DNA of 64,000 nucleotides from CAWJPW01 sp963844845 (GTDB lineage Bacteria > Acidobacteriota > Thermoanaerobaculia > Thermoanaerobaculales > Sulfomarinibacteraceae), in contig CAWJPW010000008.1 of assembly GCA_963844845.1 (NCBI GenBank), forward strand, positions 744,001 through 808,000, read 5' to 3'. Of this stretch, positions 27,006-35,568 are shown piece by piece (position 1 is the first letter of the stretch; each line of letters begins with the position of its first letter). The notes beneath the pieces are model-generated. The model was not told where the DNA came from and ran no database searches. It was given only the letters and a program-made list of their open reading frames with translations. The position numbers and the translations under genes were made by a program.

Positions 27006-27200
27006 TAAAGAGTGAAAAGTAAAGAGTAAAGAGTCCGCCCGCCCACCCCACCGCCGGCTGGGCAGCTGTGCTCGACGGCGAGGCTCTACGAGAGCTCACG
27101 CATGCCGCGGCACGCTGCTTGGTAGCTGCAGCGGGAGCGACACCGCCGCGACATTGGAGCGCGCCCCCTCTTTACTCTTCACTCTTTACTCTTTACTTTC
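27006..27200 (+). repeat. AT-rich inverted repeat arms of AAAGAGT units
   Basis: Left arm 27006-27034 is made of AAAGAGT/AAAAGT units; right arm 27169-27200 is the complementary ACTCTTT series. A 19-bp segment is perfectly inverted (27016-27034 against 27181-27199) around 146 bp of GC-rich DNA. It stands out sharply from the roughly 70% GC background. Located between citF and the kinase-like gene. Confidence 0.85.
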
Positions 27201-27234
27201 TATACCGTCGCAACTTTCCTCGGCGGGAGGTCCC

Positions 27235-28056
27235 ATGGCCATCATCACCATCTCGCGCGGCTCCCTGAGCGGCGGCGCCCGCTTCGCCCAGTGCTTGGGT
27301 ATCCGTCTCGGCTACGTCGTGCTGAGCCGGGAGGAGCTGGTGGAAGAGGCGTCGCGCCGCTACGGCGTGGCCGAGACGAACCTCAAGCGCGGTCTCGAGC
27401 ACGGGCCCCGCTTCTGGGACCGCTTCCGGGTCGACCGCCGTATCTACCTGGCCGTGGCCCAGGCCACTCTCTGTGCGCTGGTGCGCGAGGATGGGGTGGT
27501 GTACCACGGCAACGCCGGACAGCTGCTGCTCAAGGATGTCGGCCACGTGCTCCGGGTGCGGATCATCGCCCCCATTGACGACCGCGTCCGCACCGCCATG
27601 AGTGAGCGCAGTCTCGAGCGTGGTGCGGCCGAGAACTTCATCGCCCACGGGGATGAGGAGCGCCGCTCGTGGAGCCGCTTCCTCTACGGTATCGAGTGGG
27701 GCGACCCCGGGCTCTACGACATCACCGTCAACCTCGAGAAGCTCACCATCGAGGCAGCCTGCCAGTCGGTGGCGACCCTGGTGGAGCAGCCGGAGCTGCA
27801 GACCACCGCCGAGACCCGCGCGCAGCTCGACGACCTCTTCCTCGCCGCCCACGTCCGCGCCAAGCTCTACCTCAACCCGAGGGTGGCAGCTGCCGCCGAC
27901 CGTCTCGCGGTGGCTGCGGCGGGCGGTCGGGTCAGCCTGTCCGGGATTCTTCCGGACGAGGCTCTGGTGAAGGAGGTAGTCGACACCTGTACGGGCCTTC
28001 CCGAGGTCCGTGAGCTGCACACCGAGATGCTGGGCTCCCGCGTCGAGCCGGTCTGA
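27235..28056 (+). CDS. Cytidylate kinase-like protein with C-terminal BON domain
   Basis: 273 residues. Residues 1-185 match the cytidylate kinase-like family: variant P-loop TISRGSLSGGARFA, LGYVVLSREELVEEAS, YHGNAGQLLLKDVGHVLRVRIIAP, and YDITVNLEKLTIEAA. Residues 205-273 look like a BON domain (LNPRVAAAADRLAV, GGRVSLSGILPDEALVKEV). The substrate is unknown; this family is distinct from true Cmk. It lies directly before the APS reductase operon, separated by a 489-bp AT-rich control region. GGGAGG precedes ATG 27235. A regulatory or nucleotide-sensing role is only a guess. Confidence 0.8.
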   Translation: MAIITISRGSLSGGARFAQCLGIRLGYVVLSREELVEEASRRYGVAETNLKRGLEHGPRFWDRFRVDRRIYLAVAQATLCALVREDGVVYHGNAGQLLLKDVGHVLRVRIIAPIDDRVRTAMSERSLERGAAENFIAHGDEERRSWSRFLYGIEWGDPGLYDITVNLEKLTIEAACQSVATLVEQPELQTTAETRAQLDDLFLAAHVRAKLYLNPRVAAAADRLAVAAAGGRVSLSGILPDEALVKEVVDTCTGLPEVRELHTEMLGSRVEPV

Positions 28057-28172
28057 CGACGAGGGTGCACACGTCGCCGGCGCCCACGCCGCCGCGAGCC
28101 GGCGAGCCGCGTGACGGCATCGGCCGCGGCCGCGCGGACGTTTCGTCTGCGTGACACCGTCTCGTCCTCGCG

Positions 28173-28353
28173 TGTTACATGGTGGTAACCGAAGACCAGA
28201 AATGCTAAGACGTTAAGAAACAATTACATGTCGTCAAGAACGCACCTCTTGAGGCGTACGGTCAGGGCATTATCTATTACATGGACACATGCTCATAATG
28301 TGCTTGTCTTTTTGTTTTCGGTGACTTGTCAATCATGTGAAAAACGGTACAAA
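28173..28353 (+). promoter_or_regulatory. AT-rich control region of the aprBA-qmo-sat operon
   Basis: Around 28190-28350 GC falls to roughly 40%. Two promoter candidates are seen: TTGAGG (28249)-16 bp-TATCTA (28271) and TTGTCA (28326)-16 bp-TACAAA (28348). Three inverted repeats could be operators: GTTAC/GTAAC at 28173-28189, TCAAGA-N7-TCTTGA at 28234-28252 (touching the first -35), and CACAT-N7-ATGTG at 28286-28302. The rest of the gap 28057-28545 shows no gene; the leader to aprB would be about 185 nt. Confidence 0.6.
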
Positions 28354-28545
28354 ACTTGCTTGGAAAGGATCGCCGAACCCACGGATCGGTATCGCGAACC
28401 TGGGAGGTGATGTGAAAGGGACGTCCTGATCAATGAACAGGCCACAGGAACCCGCCTCCGAAGCCGACCAGCCGCCGTCCTGCCGGCCGTCGCTCAGGGG
28501 GCCATCTCAGTACCCGGCAGGATGCCGGAAGCCAAGGAGGTGTTC

Positions 28546-28980
28546 ATGCCAAGCTTCGTGAACCCCGAGAAGTGCGACGGGTGCAAGGCACTGGACAAGA
28601 CCGCGTGCCAGTACATCTGTCCCAATGACCTCATGGTCCTCGATAAGGAGACCATGAAGGCCTACAACCGCGAGCCCGAGATGTGCTGGGAGTGCTACAA
28701 CTGCGTGAAGATCTGTCCCACCCAGGCAGTGGACGTGCGCGGTTACGCCGACTTCGTGCCCATGGGCGCGTCGGTGGTCCCCATGCGCTCGACGGACAGC
28801 ATCATGTGGACGGTCAAGTTCCGCAACGGCGCGGTGAAGCGGTTCAAGTTCCCCATCCGCACCACCCCCGAGGGCCTCGCCGAGCCGGCCGGCGGCTTCA
28901 CCAGCGAGCCCACCCTGGACAGCGAGGCGCTGTTCACAGAGCCCGAATCCCTCGGCCTTCCCGCCGTGTGGACGAAGTAG
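28546..28980 (+). CDS. aprB: Adenylylsulfate reductase beta subunit
   Basis: Ferredoxin-type electron-transfer subunit of the cytoplasmic APS reductase. 144 residues with two [4Fe-4S] ligand sets: Cys10, 13, 21, 25 (CDGCKALDKTACQYICP) and Cys47, 50, 53, 57 (CWECYNCVKICP), followed by the conserved QAVDVRGYADFVPMG and a tail that wraps AprA. AAGGAGGTG six bases before ATG 28546 fixes the start, although the frame is open further upstream. First gene of a ten-gene cluster that ends with sat; aprA follows after 15 bp. Confidence 0.97.
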   Translation: MPSFVNPEKCDGCKALDKTACQYICPNDLMVLDKETMKAYNREPEMCWECYNCVKICPTQAVDVRGYADFVPMGASVVPMRSTDSIMWTVKFRNGAVKRFKFPIRTTPEGLAEPAGGFTSEPTLDSEALFTEPESLGLPAVWTK

Positions 28981-28995
28981 GGAAAGGAGGGGGAC

Positions 28996-30873
28996 ATGAC
29001 TGACTTCCAGACCGTCGTCGTCGACACCGACCTGCTCATCCTGGGCGGTGGGATGGCTGCCTGCGGCGCCGCCGTTGAGGCAGCCCACTGGGCCAAGAAG
29101 AACAACCTCAAGGTCACGCTGGTGGACAAGGCTGCGGTGGACCGCTCCGGCGCCGTGGCCATGGGCCTGTCGGCCATCAACCAGTACGTCGGCCTCAGGG
29201 ACGGACAGAACACCGTCAAGAACTACGTGGACTACGTCCGCAACGACCTCATGGGCGTCACCCGTGAGGACTTGGTTGCCAACATCGCCCGCCACGTCGA
29301 CTCGTCCGTCCACCTCTTCGAGCAGTGGGGACTGCCGATCTGGAAAGACGAGAACGGCGGCTACGTGCACGAGGGCCGCTGGCAGCTCATGATCAACGGC
29401 GAGTCGTACAAGGTCGTCGTCGCCGAGGCCACCAAGAACGCTCTCGGCACCGACAATATCTACGAGCGCGTGTTCATCGTCGGCCCCATCGTCAAGGACG
29501 GCGTGTGCGCTGGCGCCTACGGCTTCTCGGTACGCGAGAACAAGTTCTACGTGTTCAACGCCCGCGCCACCATGGTGGCCATGGGCGGTGCGGTGCACGT
29601 GTTCAAGCCGCGCTCCTCCGGTGAGGGCGCGGGCCGCGCCTGGTACCCGCCGTGGAACGCCGGCGCCTCCACCTACTTCACCCTCCAGGCCGGCGCCGAG
29701 ATGACCTGCCAGGAGGTCCGCTTCATTCCGGTCCGCTTCAAGGACGCGTACGGTCCGGTGGGCGCCTGGTTCCTCCTCTTCAAGTCGCGTGCGACCAACT
29801 CCTTCGGTGGAGAGTACATGGTCGAGCGCCGGCCAGAGCTGGAGAACTGGGGACCCTACGGCAAGGTCAAGCCAATTCCGGCCAACCTCCGCAACTACCT
29901 CGGGATGCTCGACGTGATGGAGGGCAAGGGCCCCATCTACATGCGCACCGAGGAGGCCATCCAGAAGATCGCGGACCAGTCTCCGGACGAGAAGGCGTAC
30001 AAGAAGAAGATGAAGGAGCTGGAGTCCGAGGCATGGGAGGACTTCCTCGACATGACGATCTCGCAGGCGATCCTGTGGGCGGCGACCAACACGCAGCCCG
30101 AGGAGAAGTCCTCCGAGATCGCCGCCGCGGAGCCCTACTTCATCGGCTCCCACTCCGGCGCCTCCGGCGCCTGGGTCAGCGGTCCCAAGGACCTGGCTCC
30201 TGCCGAGTACTTCTGGGGCTACGCCAATATGTCGACGGTCAAGGGCCTGTTCTGCGCCGGTGACGCCTCGGGCGCCTCGTCGCACAAGTTCTCCTCCGGC
30301 TCGCACGCCGAGGGAAGGATCGCCGGCAAGGGCGCCGTCCAGTACCTGGTGAACGAAAACCCGCCGGCCCCCAAGGCCACCGACGAGCAGATCGCGGCGT
30401 TCAAGGACGCCACCTACAAGCCCATGCGCACATTCGAGGAGAACAAGGGCCTGACGACACAGACCGACGTCAACCCCAACTTCATCCGGCCCAAGATGTT
30501 CATGATGCGCCTGCAGAAGCTCATGGACGAGTACGCCGGAGGGGTCACCGCCCAGTTCACCACCTCCAAACCCATGCTGGACAAGGGGCTCGAGCTTCTC
30601 AACTTCCTCAAGGAGGACTCGGAGAAGCTGGGCGCTGCCGACCTGCACGAGCTCATGCGGGCGTGGGAGAACGTCCACCGCATGTACCAGGCCGAGTCGC
30701 ACGTCCGCACGGTGCTGTACCGCGAAGAGACCCGCTGGCCGGGCTACTACTTCCGCGCCGACTTCCCGAAGCTCGACCAGGACAACTGGCACTGCTTCGT
30801 GAACTGCAAGTACGATGCGGCCACCGGCGACTGGGAGATGCTCAAGCGCCCCATCCTCACCTGTGTCGAGTAG
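28996..30873 (+). CDS. aprA: Adenylylsulfate reductase alpha subunit
   Basis: FAD-containing catalytic subunit interconverting APS and sulfite plus AMP. 625 residues: dinucleotide site LLILGGGMAACGAAVEAA, VDRSGAVAMGLSAINQYVG, the substrate-site region EVRFIPVRFKDAYGPVGAWF with its Arg, GSHSGASGAWVSGP with the active-site His, FCAGDASGASSHKFSSGSHAEGR, and a C-terminal segment with RWPGYYFRADFP. All residues I associate with catalysis are present. The qmo genes downstream are consistent with the quinone-linked enzyme; direction cannot be read from this gene alone. A perfect 14-bp hairpin follows 31 bp after the stop. Confidence 0.98.
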   Translation: MTDFQTVVVDTDLLILGGGMAACGAAVEAAHWAKKNNLKVTLVDKAAVDRSGAVAMGLSAINQYVGLRDGQNTVKNYVDYVRNDLMGVTREDLVANIARHVDSSVHLFEQWGLPIWKDENGGYVHEGRWQLMINGESYKVVVAEATKNALGTDNIYERVFIVGPIVKDGVCAGAYGFSVRENKFYVFNARATMVAMGGAVHVFKPRSSGEGAGRAWYPPWNAGASTYFTLQAGAEMTCQEVRFIPVRFKDAYGPVGAWFLLFKSRATNSFGGEYMVERRPELENWGPYGKVKPIPANLRNYLGMLDVMEGKGPIYMRTEEAIQKIADQSPDEKAYKKKMKELESEAWEDFLDMTISQAILWAATNTQPEEKSSEIAAAEPYFIGSHSGASGAWVSGPKDLAPAEYFWGYANMSTVKGLFCAGDASGASSHKFSSGSHAEGRIAGKGAVQYLVNENPPAPKATDEQIAAFKDATYKPMRTFEENKGLTTQTDVNPNFIRPKMFMMRLQKLMDEYAGGVTAQFTTSKPMLDKGLELLNFLKEDSEKLGAADLHELMRAWENVHRMYQAESHVRTVLYREETRWPGYYFRADFPKLDQDNWHCFVNCKYDAATGDWEMLKRPILTCVE

Positions 30874-30904
30874 GGGACGCGTGCGCTGATCGTGTATCGA
30901 CAAC

Positions 30905-30934
30905 GGCCCCAGGCGCCCCCGGGCGCCTGGGGCC
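30905..30934 (+). terminator. Perfect 14-bp hairpin between aprA and the qmo part
   Basis: GGCCCCAGGCGCCC (30905-30918) pairs with GGGCGCCTGGGGCC (30921-30934). No T-tract follows (TCTTCC). It may attenuate transcription or protect the 3' end of an aprBA message so that AprBA is made in excess of the downstream proteins. Confidence 0.6.
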
Positions 30935-30956
30935 TCTTCCAGGGGGGGAAGGAAGC

Positions 30957-31265
30957 ATGGACCATCCGAACTGCCCTCACTGCGGGGCCCCATTGAGCCC
31001 CTTCACCCTGCCCGAGGCGGCCGGTTGGGGGGAGCTGCAGCTCGCCTGCTTCGCGGACGACTGCCCGTACTACCGGCGCGGTTGGACCTGGATGGAGGAG
31101 CGCTTCGGCGTGAGATCCTCCTACCGCTACCGGGTCGACCCAGAAAGCGGAGTCGCAACGCCGTTGCCCGTCTGGTCGCCCACCGCGCTCAAGGACCGCG
31201 TCGTCGACGCTCACGTGGAGGCCTCGGCGGGCCCGTGCAGCTGCTGTGAGGGAGGCGCATCATGA
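30957..31265 (+). CDS. Small zinc-ribbon protein of the apr-qmo cluster
   Basis: 102 residues. CPHCGAPLSPF and LACFADDCPYYRRGW form a CxxC...CxxxxC zinc-ribbon-like set; CSCC near the C-terminus adds another Cys cluster. The middle (WMEERFGVRSSYRYRVDPESG) is polar and lacks membrane segments, so it is probably cytoplasmic. Function unknown. ATG 30957 follows GGGGGAAGGAAG; the stop overlaps the next start (ATGA). Its place between aprA and qmoA suggests a role in assembling or regulating these iron-sulfur flavoproteins, but that is only inferred. Confidence 0.75.
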   Translation: MDHPNCPHCGAPLSPFTLPEAAGWGELQLACFADDCPYYRRGWTWMEERFGVRSSYRYRVDPESGVATPLPVWSPTALKDRVVDAHVEASAGPCSCCEGGAS

Positions 31266-32065
31266 CCGCCGACGCAGCCGTCGTGCCCGAGGTGGTGCGC
31301 TCGAACCGTCGGCTCGAGCCGGGCGAGCGCTTCACCTTCGCGTGCCACCGCGGCCTCGCCTGCTTCAATACCTGCTGCGCCGACGTGACCATCGTGCTCA
31401 CGCCTCTGGACGTGCTTTCCCTGGCCCGCCGGCTGGATCTCACCACCCGTGAGTTCCTCAGCCGCCACACCGTGACCCCGGTGAGCAAGGACCTCAAGCT
31501 CCCGGTGGTGGTGCTGGAGATGGGCCCGGAGCCCGAGCGTCGCTGCCCCTTCGTGGGCGAGCAGGGCTGCACGGTCTACGAGGAGCGGCCGTGGGCGTGC
31601 CGCATGTACCCCGTGGGCATGGCGATTCCCCCGGCCCGGGCGGGAGAGCAGCCGGAGCCGCTCTACTTTCTCTTTGAGGACGAGTTCTGTCACGGCCGAG
31701 TCGAGGGTCCCGAGTGGACCGTCGAGCGCTGGCGCGGCGATCAGGGCGCGGACGAGCGAGATCGCCTCGAGGCCGGCTTCCGGGACCTCGTCACCCATCC
31801 CTGGTTTATCGGTGGGCGCACGCTGGACGAACGCCGGCGGCAGATGCTGTTCACGGCCTGCTACGACGTGGACACCTTCCGCACCTTCGTGTTCGAGTCC
31901 AGCTTCTGTGACCGCTTCGAGCTGGAGCCCGACCTGGTCGAGCAGCTGCGCACCGATGACCTCGCGCTGCTTGACTTCGCCTATCGCTGGCTCCGTTTCG
32001 CACTGTTTGCCGAACCCACCCTGAGGGTGCGCCGCGAGGCGCCCTCGCCCAGGAGGAACCGATGA
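31262..32065 (+). CDS. YkgJ-family cysteine-cluster protein
   Basis: 267 residues. The N-terminal half carries the zinc- or iron-binding cysteine set of the YkgJ/CxxCxxCC family: FACHRGLACFNTCCADVTI, RCPFVGEQGCTVYEERPWACRMYPVG. The remainder is acidic/helical with ESSFCDRFELEPDLVEQL. The family role is uncertain. It overlaps both neighbours by four bases (with the zinc-ribbon gene upstream and qmoA downstream), so it is translated as part of the operon. Confidence 0.83.
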   Translation: MTADAAVVPEVVRSNRRLEPGERFTFACHRGLACFNTCCADVTIVLTPLDVLSLARRLDLTTREFLSRHTVTPVSKDLKLPVVVLEMGPEPERRCPFVGEQGCTVYEERPWACRMYPVGMAIPPARAGEQPEPLYFLFEDEFCHGRVEGPEWTVERWRGDQGADERDRLEAGFRDLVTHPWFIGGRTLDERRRQMLFTACYDVDTFRTFVFESSFCDRFELEPDLVEQLRTDDLALLDFAYRWLRFALFAEPTLRVRREAPSPRRNR

Positions 32066-33303
32066 ACGAGTCGCAACCCCTGCCCGTCGTCGTGGTCGGA
32101 GCGGGAATCGCCGGCGTGACCGCCGCGCTGGAGGCCGCCGAGGCCGGCCGCAAGGTGGTCCTCGTCGAGCGGGAGGCCTCGGTGGGCGGTCAAGTCGCCC
32201 GCTACCTCCACTACTTCCCCAAGATGTGCCCGCCCCTGTGCGGCATGGAGATCAACACCCGCCGCCTGGAGCGCAACCCCAGGGTCCGGGTGCTGACCCA
32301 GACCGAGGTCACCTCGGCCAAGGCCACCGCGACGGGCTGGCGGTTGACGCTCACCCGCGCACCGCGTTACGTCGATGCGCGCTGCACAGCGTGCGGCGCC
32401 TGCAGTGAGGTGTGTCCCGCACGAGTTGCCAACCCCTTCAACATGGGTATGGAGGAGGTCCCGGCGATCCGCCTGGTCCACCCTCAGGCCTGGCCCCAGC
32501 GCTACGTCCTCGACCGCAACGCCTGTCCACCCGACTGCCGCGCCTGCGTCGACGCCTGCCCGGTTGAGGCCGTGCACCTGGACGCCGGACCCTCCACCGA
32601 GGAGATCGAGGCTGCTGCGGTGATCCTCGCCACCGGCTGGCACCCGTACCCGCTGGAGAAGCTCACCGAGCTGGGCGGCGGGGTCCACGCCGACGTCATC
32701 TCCAACCTGCAGATGGAGCGCCTGGCCTCGCCCACCGGCCCGACCGGCGGCCGGATCCTGCGCCCGTCCGACGGCCAGCCTCCCAAGCGCGTCGCCTTCG
32801 TGCAGTGTGCCGGTTCCCGCGACCGCAACCACCTGCCCTACTGCTCCGGGGTGTGCTGCCTTGCCTCGCTGAAGCAGGCGCAGTACGTGCGCGAGCAGCT
32901 TCCCGAGACCGAGGTCGCGGTGTACTACATCGACCGCCGTACCCCGGGCCGCAACGAGTCCCTGCTGACCCGGGCGACGGCCGACGGAGTTCGCCTCATC
33001 AAGGGAAAGGTAGGCAAGGTGACCGCCAGCAACGGGGCCCTCACCCTCAAGGTCGAGGACGTGGAGGCCGGCAGGATCCTCACCGAGGAGGCGGATCTGG
33101 TGGTTCTGGCCACCGGCATGGTCCCCAACCTGGCGGAGGGGTTGCCGTTCCCGGTGGTGCGTGACGACGACGGCTTCGGCCTCGATGACCCCGCCACCGC
33201 CCTGGCGGTGGCCGGAGTCGCGCGGCGGCCAGAGGACGTGGCCGCCACCGTGCGCGACGCCACCGGGGCCGCGGCCAAGGCGCTGGCCGGAAGGAGGGCG
33301 TGA
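32062..33303 (+). CDS. qmoA: Quinone-interacting membrane-bound oxidoreductase subunit QmoA
   Basis: HdrA-like flavoprotein that passes electrons between QmoB/C and APS reductase. 413 residues: FAD-binding VVVVGAGIAGVTAALEAAEAG, VGGQVARYLHYFPKMCPPLCGME, two Cys-rich sets CTACGACSEVCP and CPPDCRACVDACP, FVQCAGSRDRNHLPYCSGVCC and a C-terminal ATGMVPN flavin segment. Shorter than HdrA, as usual for QmoA. Overlaps the YkgJ gene upstream; its stop shares one base with the qmoB ATG. Confidence 0.93.
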   Translation: MNESQPLPVVVVGAGIAGVTAALEAAEAGRKVVLVEREASVGGQVARYLHYFPKMCPPLCGMEINTRRLERNPRVRVLTQTEVTSAKATATGWRLTLTRAPRYVDARCTACGACSEVCPARVANPFNMGMEEVPAIRLVHPQAWPQRYVLDRNACPPDCRACVDACPVEAVHLDAGPSTEEIEAAAVILATGWHPYPLEKLTELGGGVHADVISNLQMERLASPTGPTGGRILRPSDGQPPKRVAFVQCAGSRDRNHLPYCSGVCCLASLKQAQYVREQLPETEVAVYYIDRRTPGRNESLLTRATADGVRLIKGKVGKVTASNGALTLKVEDVEAGRILTEEADLVVLATGMVPNLAEGLPFPVVRDDDGFGLDDPATALAVAGVARRPEDVAATVRDATGAAAKALAGRRA

Positions 33304-35555
33304 TGGACAAGGTGGGCGTGTTCCTGTGCACGGGCTGCGGCATTGCCGAGGCCCTCGACGTCGAGGCGCTCGCCGCGGCGGCTTCCGACGCCGGCGCGGC
33401 CGACTGCACCACCCACCCCTGCCTGTGCGAGCCCGAGGGCGTCGCGCTGGTGCGCGAAGCCCTGGGTGGCGACGGTCTGCACGGCGTCGTCCTCGCCGGC
33501 TGCTCGCAGCGCTCTCGCGCCGACGCCTTCCGCTTCGCCCCCGCCACCACCCTGGTGGACCGGGTGCCTCTGCGTGAGCAGGTCGTGTGGACCCACCCGC
33601 CGGGCAACGAGGACACCCAGGCCCTGGCCGAGGACATCCTTCGCATGGGCGTCGCCAAGGTCGCCAAGCAGAAGCTGCCCACACCCCTCGCCGAGGAGAT
33701 CGACGACACCGTGCTGGTGGTGGGCGGCGGTCTCACCGGCCTGCAGGCGGCCAGCGCCGCTGCCGCCATGGGCCACCCTGTTGTCCTGGTGGAGGCCAGC
33801 GACCGCCTCGGTGGTCACCTCGCCGAGGCGCGCGAGGAGGTTCCCGACCGTCCCCCGTACGACCGCCTCCGCCCCAGCCGCCTGCGCGATCTCGTCGGTG
33901 CGGTGGAGGACGACCCCCGGGTACGCATCGTCAAGGGCGCCCAGTTGCGCTCCATCACCGGACAGCCCGGACAGTTCCAGGTCGAGGTGGCGTGTGCGGG
34001 CGGCGGCGAGAGCTTCACCGCCGGCGCCATCGTCCAGGCCACGGGAGCGCGGCCCTACGATGCCTCCAACCTGGGCCACCTCGGCTACGGCGAGCACCAG
34101 GACGTCGTCACCTCGCACGCCTTCGAGGCGATGCTCACGGGTGGCGCGGTGGTCCGGCCGTCGGACGGACGTGCCCCGCGGCGCGTGGTGTTTGTGCAGT
34201 GCGCCGGCTCGCGCGACCCCGAGCACCTCGCGTACTGCTCCGCCGAATGCTGCACCACCACGCTGCGCCAGGTGGCGACCCTGCGCCGTGACCACCCCGA
34301 GATCGAGCCGTACGTGGTCTACAAGGACATCCGTACCCCCGGCCAGCGCGAGCACTTCTTCCTCGCCACCCAGGCCGAAGGTGGCACCCTCTTCACCCGC
34401 GGCGACGTCACCGGGGTGGCCGCCAACGGCAACGGTTCGCTCAAGGTCCACCTCGAGGCGAGCCTGCTGGGTGAGCAAACTGAGCTCGAGGCCGACCTCG
34501 TGGTGCTGGCGGTGGGGATGGTCCCCAACTCCGCCGACGGCGAGGCGATCCGGGCCCTGCGCGACGCCACCCACCGTGCCGAGCACGGCGAGTCCGAGAC
34601 CCAGAAGGCCGAGGCCCGCAGGGTGATCGAGGAGCTCGGCCACCACGCCGGTACCGAGATCCTCAACCTCGACTACCGTCAGGGCCCGGACCTGCCGGTG
34701 CTGGCGGAGAGCTTCCCCGACTCACACTTCATCTGCTTCCCCTACGAGACCCGCCGCACCGGGATCTACGCCGCCGGCGCCCTGCGCGCGCCCATGGACG
34801 CGGCGCAGGCCGTGGAGGACGCGTGGGGCGCGGCCTTGAAGGCGGTGCAGAGCATCCGCGCCGCCCGCGAGGGCGAGGCGGTCCACCCCCGCTCCGGCGA
34901 CCTCGGCATCCCCAACTTCTTCCTCCAGCGCTGCACCCAGTGCAAGCGCTGCACCGAGGAGTGCCCCTTCGGAACGCTCAACGAGGACGAGAAGGGAACC
35001 CCCCAGCTCAACGCCCTGCGCTGCCGCCGCTGCGGCATCTGCATGGGTGCCTGCCCGGAGCGCATCGTCTCCTTCCCCGACTACTCGGTGGACGTGGTGT
35101 CGTCGATGATCAAGGCACTCGAGGTGCCCGAGGAGGAGGACGAAAAGCCGCGCATGATCGCCTTCGTGTGCGAGAACGACGCGCTGCCCGCCCTCGACAC
35201 CGCGGCCCGCCTGCGCCGCCAGTGGAACCCGTGGGTGCGGGTGATCCCGGTGCGCTGCCTGGGCTCGTTCAACATCGTGTGGATCGCCGACGCCCTCTCC
35301 CGCGGCATCGACGGGGTCGTCCTCATCGGCTGCAAGTACGGCGACGACTACCAGTGCCACTACGTGCGCGGCTCCGAGCTGGCGCACAAACGCCTGGAGA
35401 ACGTCGGCGAGACGCTCAACCGCCTCGCCCTCGAATCGGAGCGGATCCGGGTGGTGGAGCTCGCGCACAACGAGTTCGACCGTATCCCCGAGATCCTCGA
35501 CGAGTTCGCAGCCACCATCGACGAGATCGGCCCCAACCCCTACAAGGGCTTCTAG
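33303..35555 (+). CDS. qmoB: Quinone-interacting oxidoreductase subunit QmoB
   Basis: 750-residue HdrA-like flavoprotein with added modules. The N-terminal region begins MDKVGVFLCTGCGIAEALD; FAD-binding TVLVVGGGLTGLQAA is near residue 135; FVQCAGSRDPEHLAYCSAECC follows; two ferredoxin-type sets CTQCKRCTEECP and CRRCGICMGACP lie around 540-590; the last 140 residues resemble MvhD, the hydrogenase delta subunit (FVCENDALPALDTAAR, VRCLGSF, IGCKYGDDYQCHYVRG). AAGGAGG at 33291 sets the ATG at 33303. Operates with QmoA and QmoC. Confidence 0.94.
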   Translation: MDKVGVFLCTGCGIAEALDVEALAAAASDAGAADCTTHPCLCEPEGVALVREALGGDGLHGVVLAGCSQRSRADAFRFAPATTLVDRVPLREQVVWTHPPGNEDTQALAEDILRMGVAKVAKQKLPTPLAEEIDDTVLVVGGGLTGLQAASAAAAMGHPVVLVEASDRLGGHLAEAREEVPDRPPYDRLRPSRLRDLVGAVEDDPRVRIVKGAQLRSITGQPGQFQVEVACAGGGESFTAGAIVQATGARPYDASNLGHLGYGEHQDVVTSHAFEAMLTGGAVVRPSDGRAPRRVVFVQCAGSRDPEHLAYCSAECCTTTLRQVATLRRDHPEIEPYVVYKDIRTPGQREHFFLATQAEGGTLFTRGDVTGVAANGNGSLKVHLEASLLGEQTELEADLVVLAVGMVPNSADGEAIRALRDATHRAEHGESETQKAEARRVIEELGHHAGTEILNLDYRQGPDLPVLAESFPDSHFICFPYETRRTGIYAAGALRAPMDAAQAVEDAWGAALKAVQSIRAAREGEAVHPRSGDLGIPNFFLQRCTQCKRCTEECPFGTLNEDEKGTPQLNALRCRRCGICMGACPERIVSFPDYSVDVVSSMIKALEVPEEEDEKPRMIAFVCENDALPALDTAARLRRQWNPWVRVIPVRCLGSFNIVWIADALSRGIDGVVLIGCKYGDDYQCHYVRGSELAHKRLENVGETLNRLALESERIRVVELAHNEFDRIPEILDEFAATIDEIGPNPYKGF

Positions 35556-35568
35556 ACGAGGAGGACGC

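Noticed and set aside
26995..27234. Insertion sequence between citF and the kinase-like gene
   Set aside because: Inverted arms are present but there is no transposase and no clear target duplication; kept only as an inverted repeat.
28228..28410. 60-residue reading frame in the AT-rich region before aprB
   Set aside because: Overlaps promoter and operator candidates, no ribosome binding site, unusual composition.
28507..30993. 828-residue minus-strand reading frame opposite aprBA
   Set aside because: Antisense shadow of aprB/aprA in high-GC sequence with no domain.
32062..35555. Heterodisulfide reductase HdrABC of a methanogen-type or sulfur-oxidising sHdr system
   Set aside because: The subunit sizes, the MvhD-like tail on the second subunit and the HdrC-cytochrome b fusion in the third fit QmoABC, next to aprBA.
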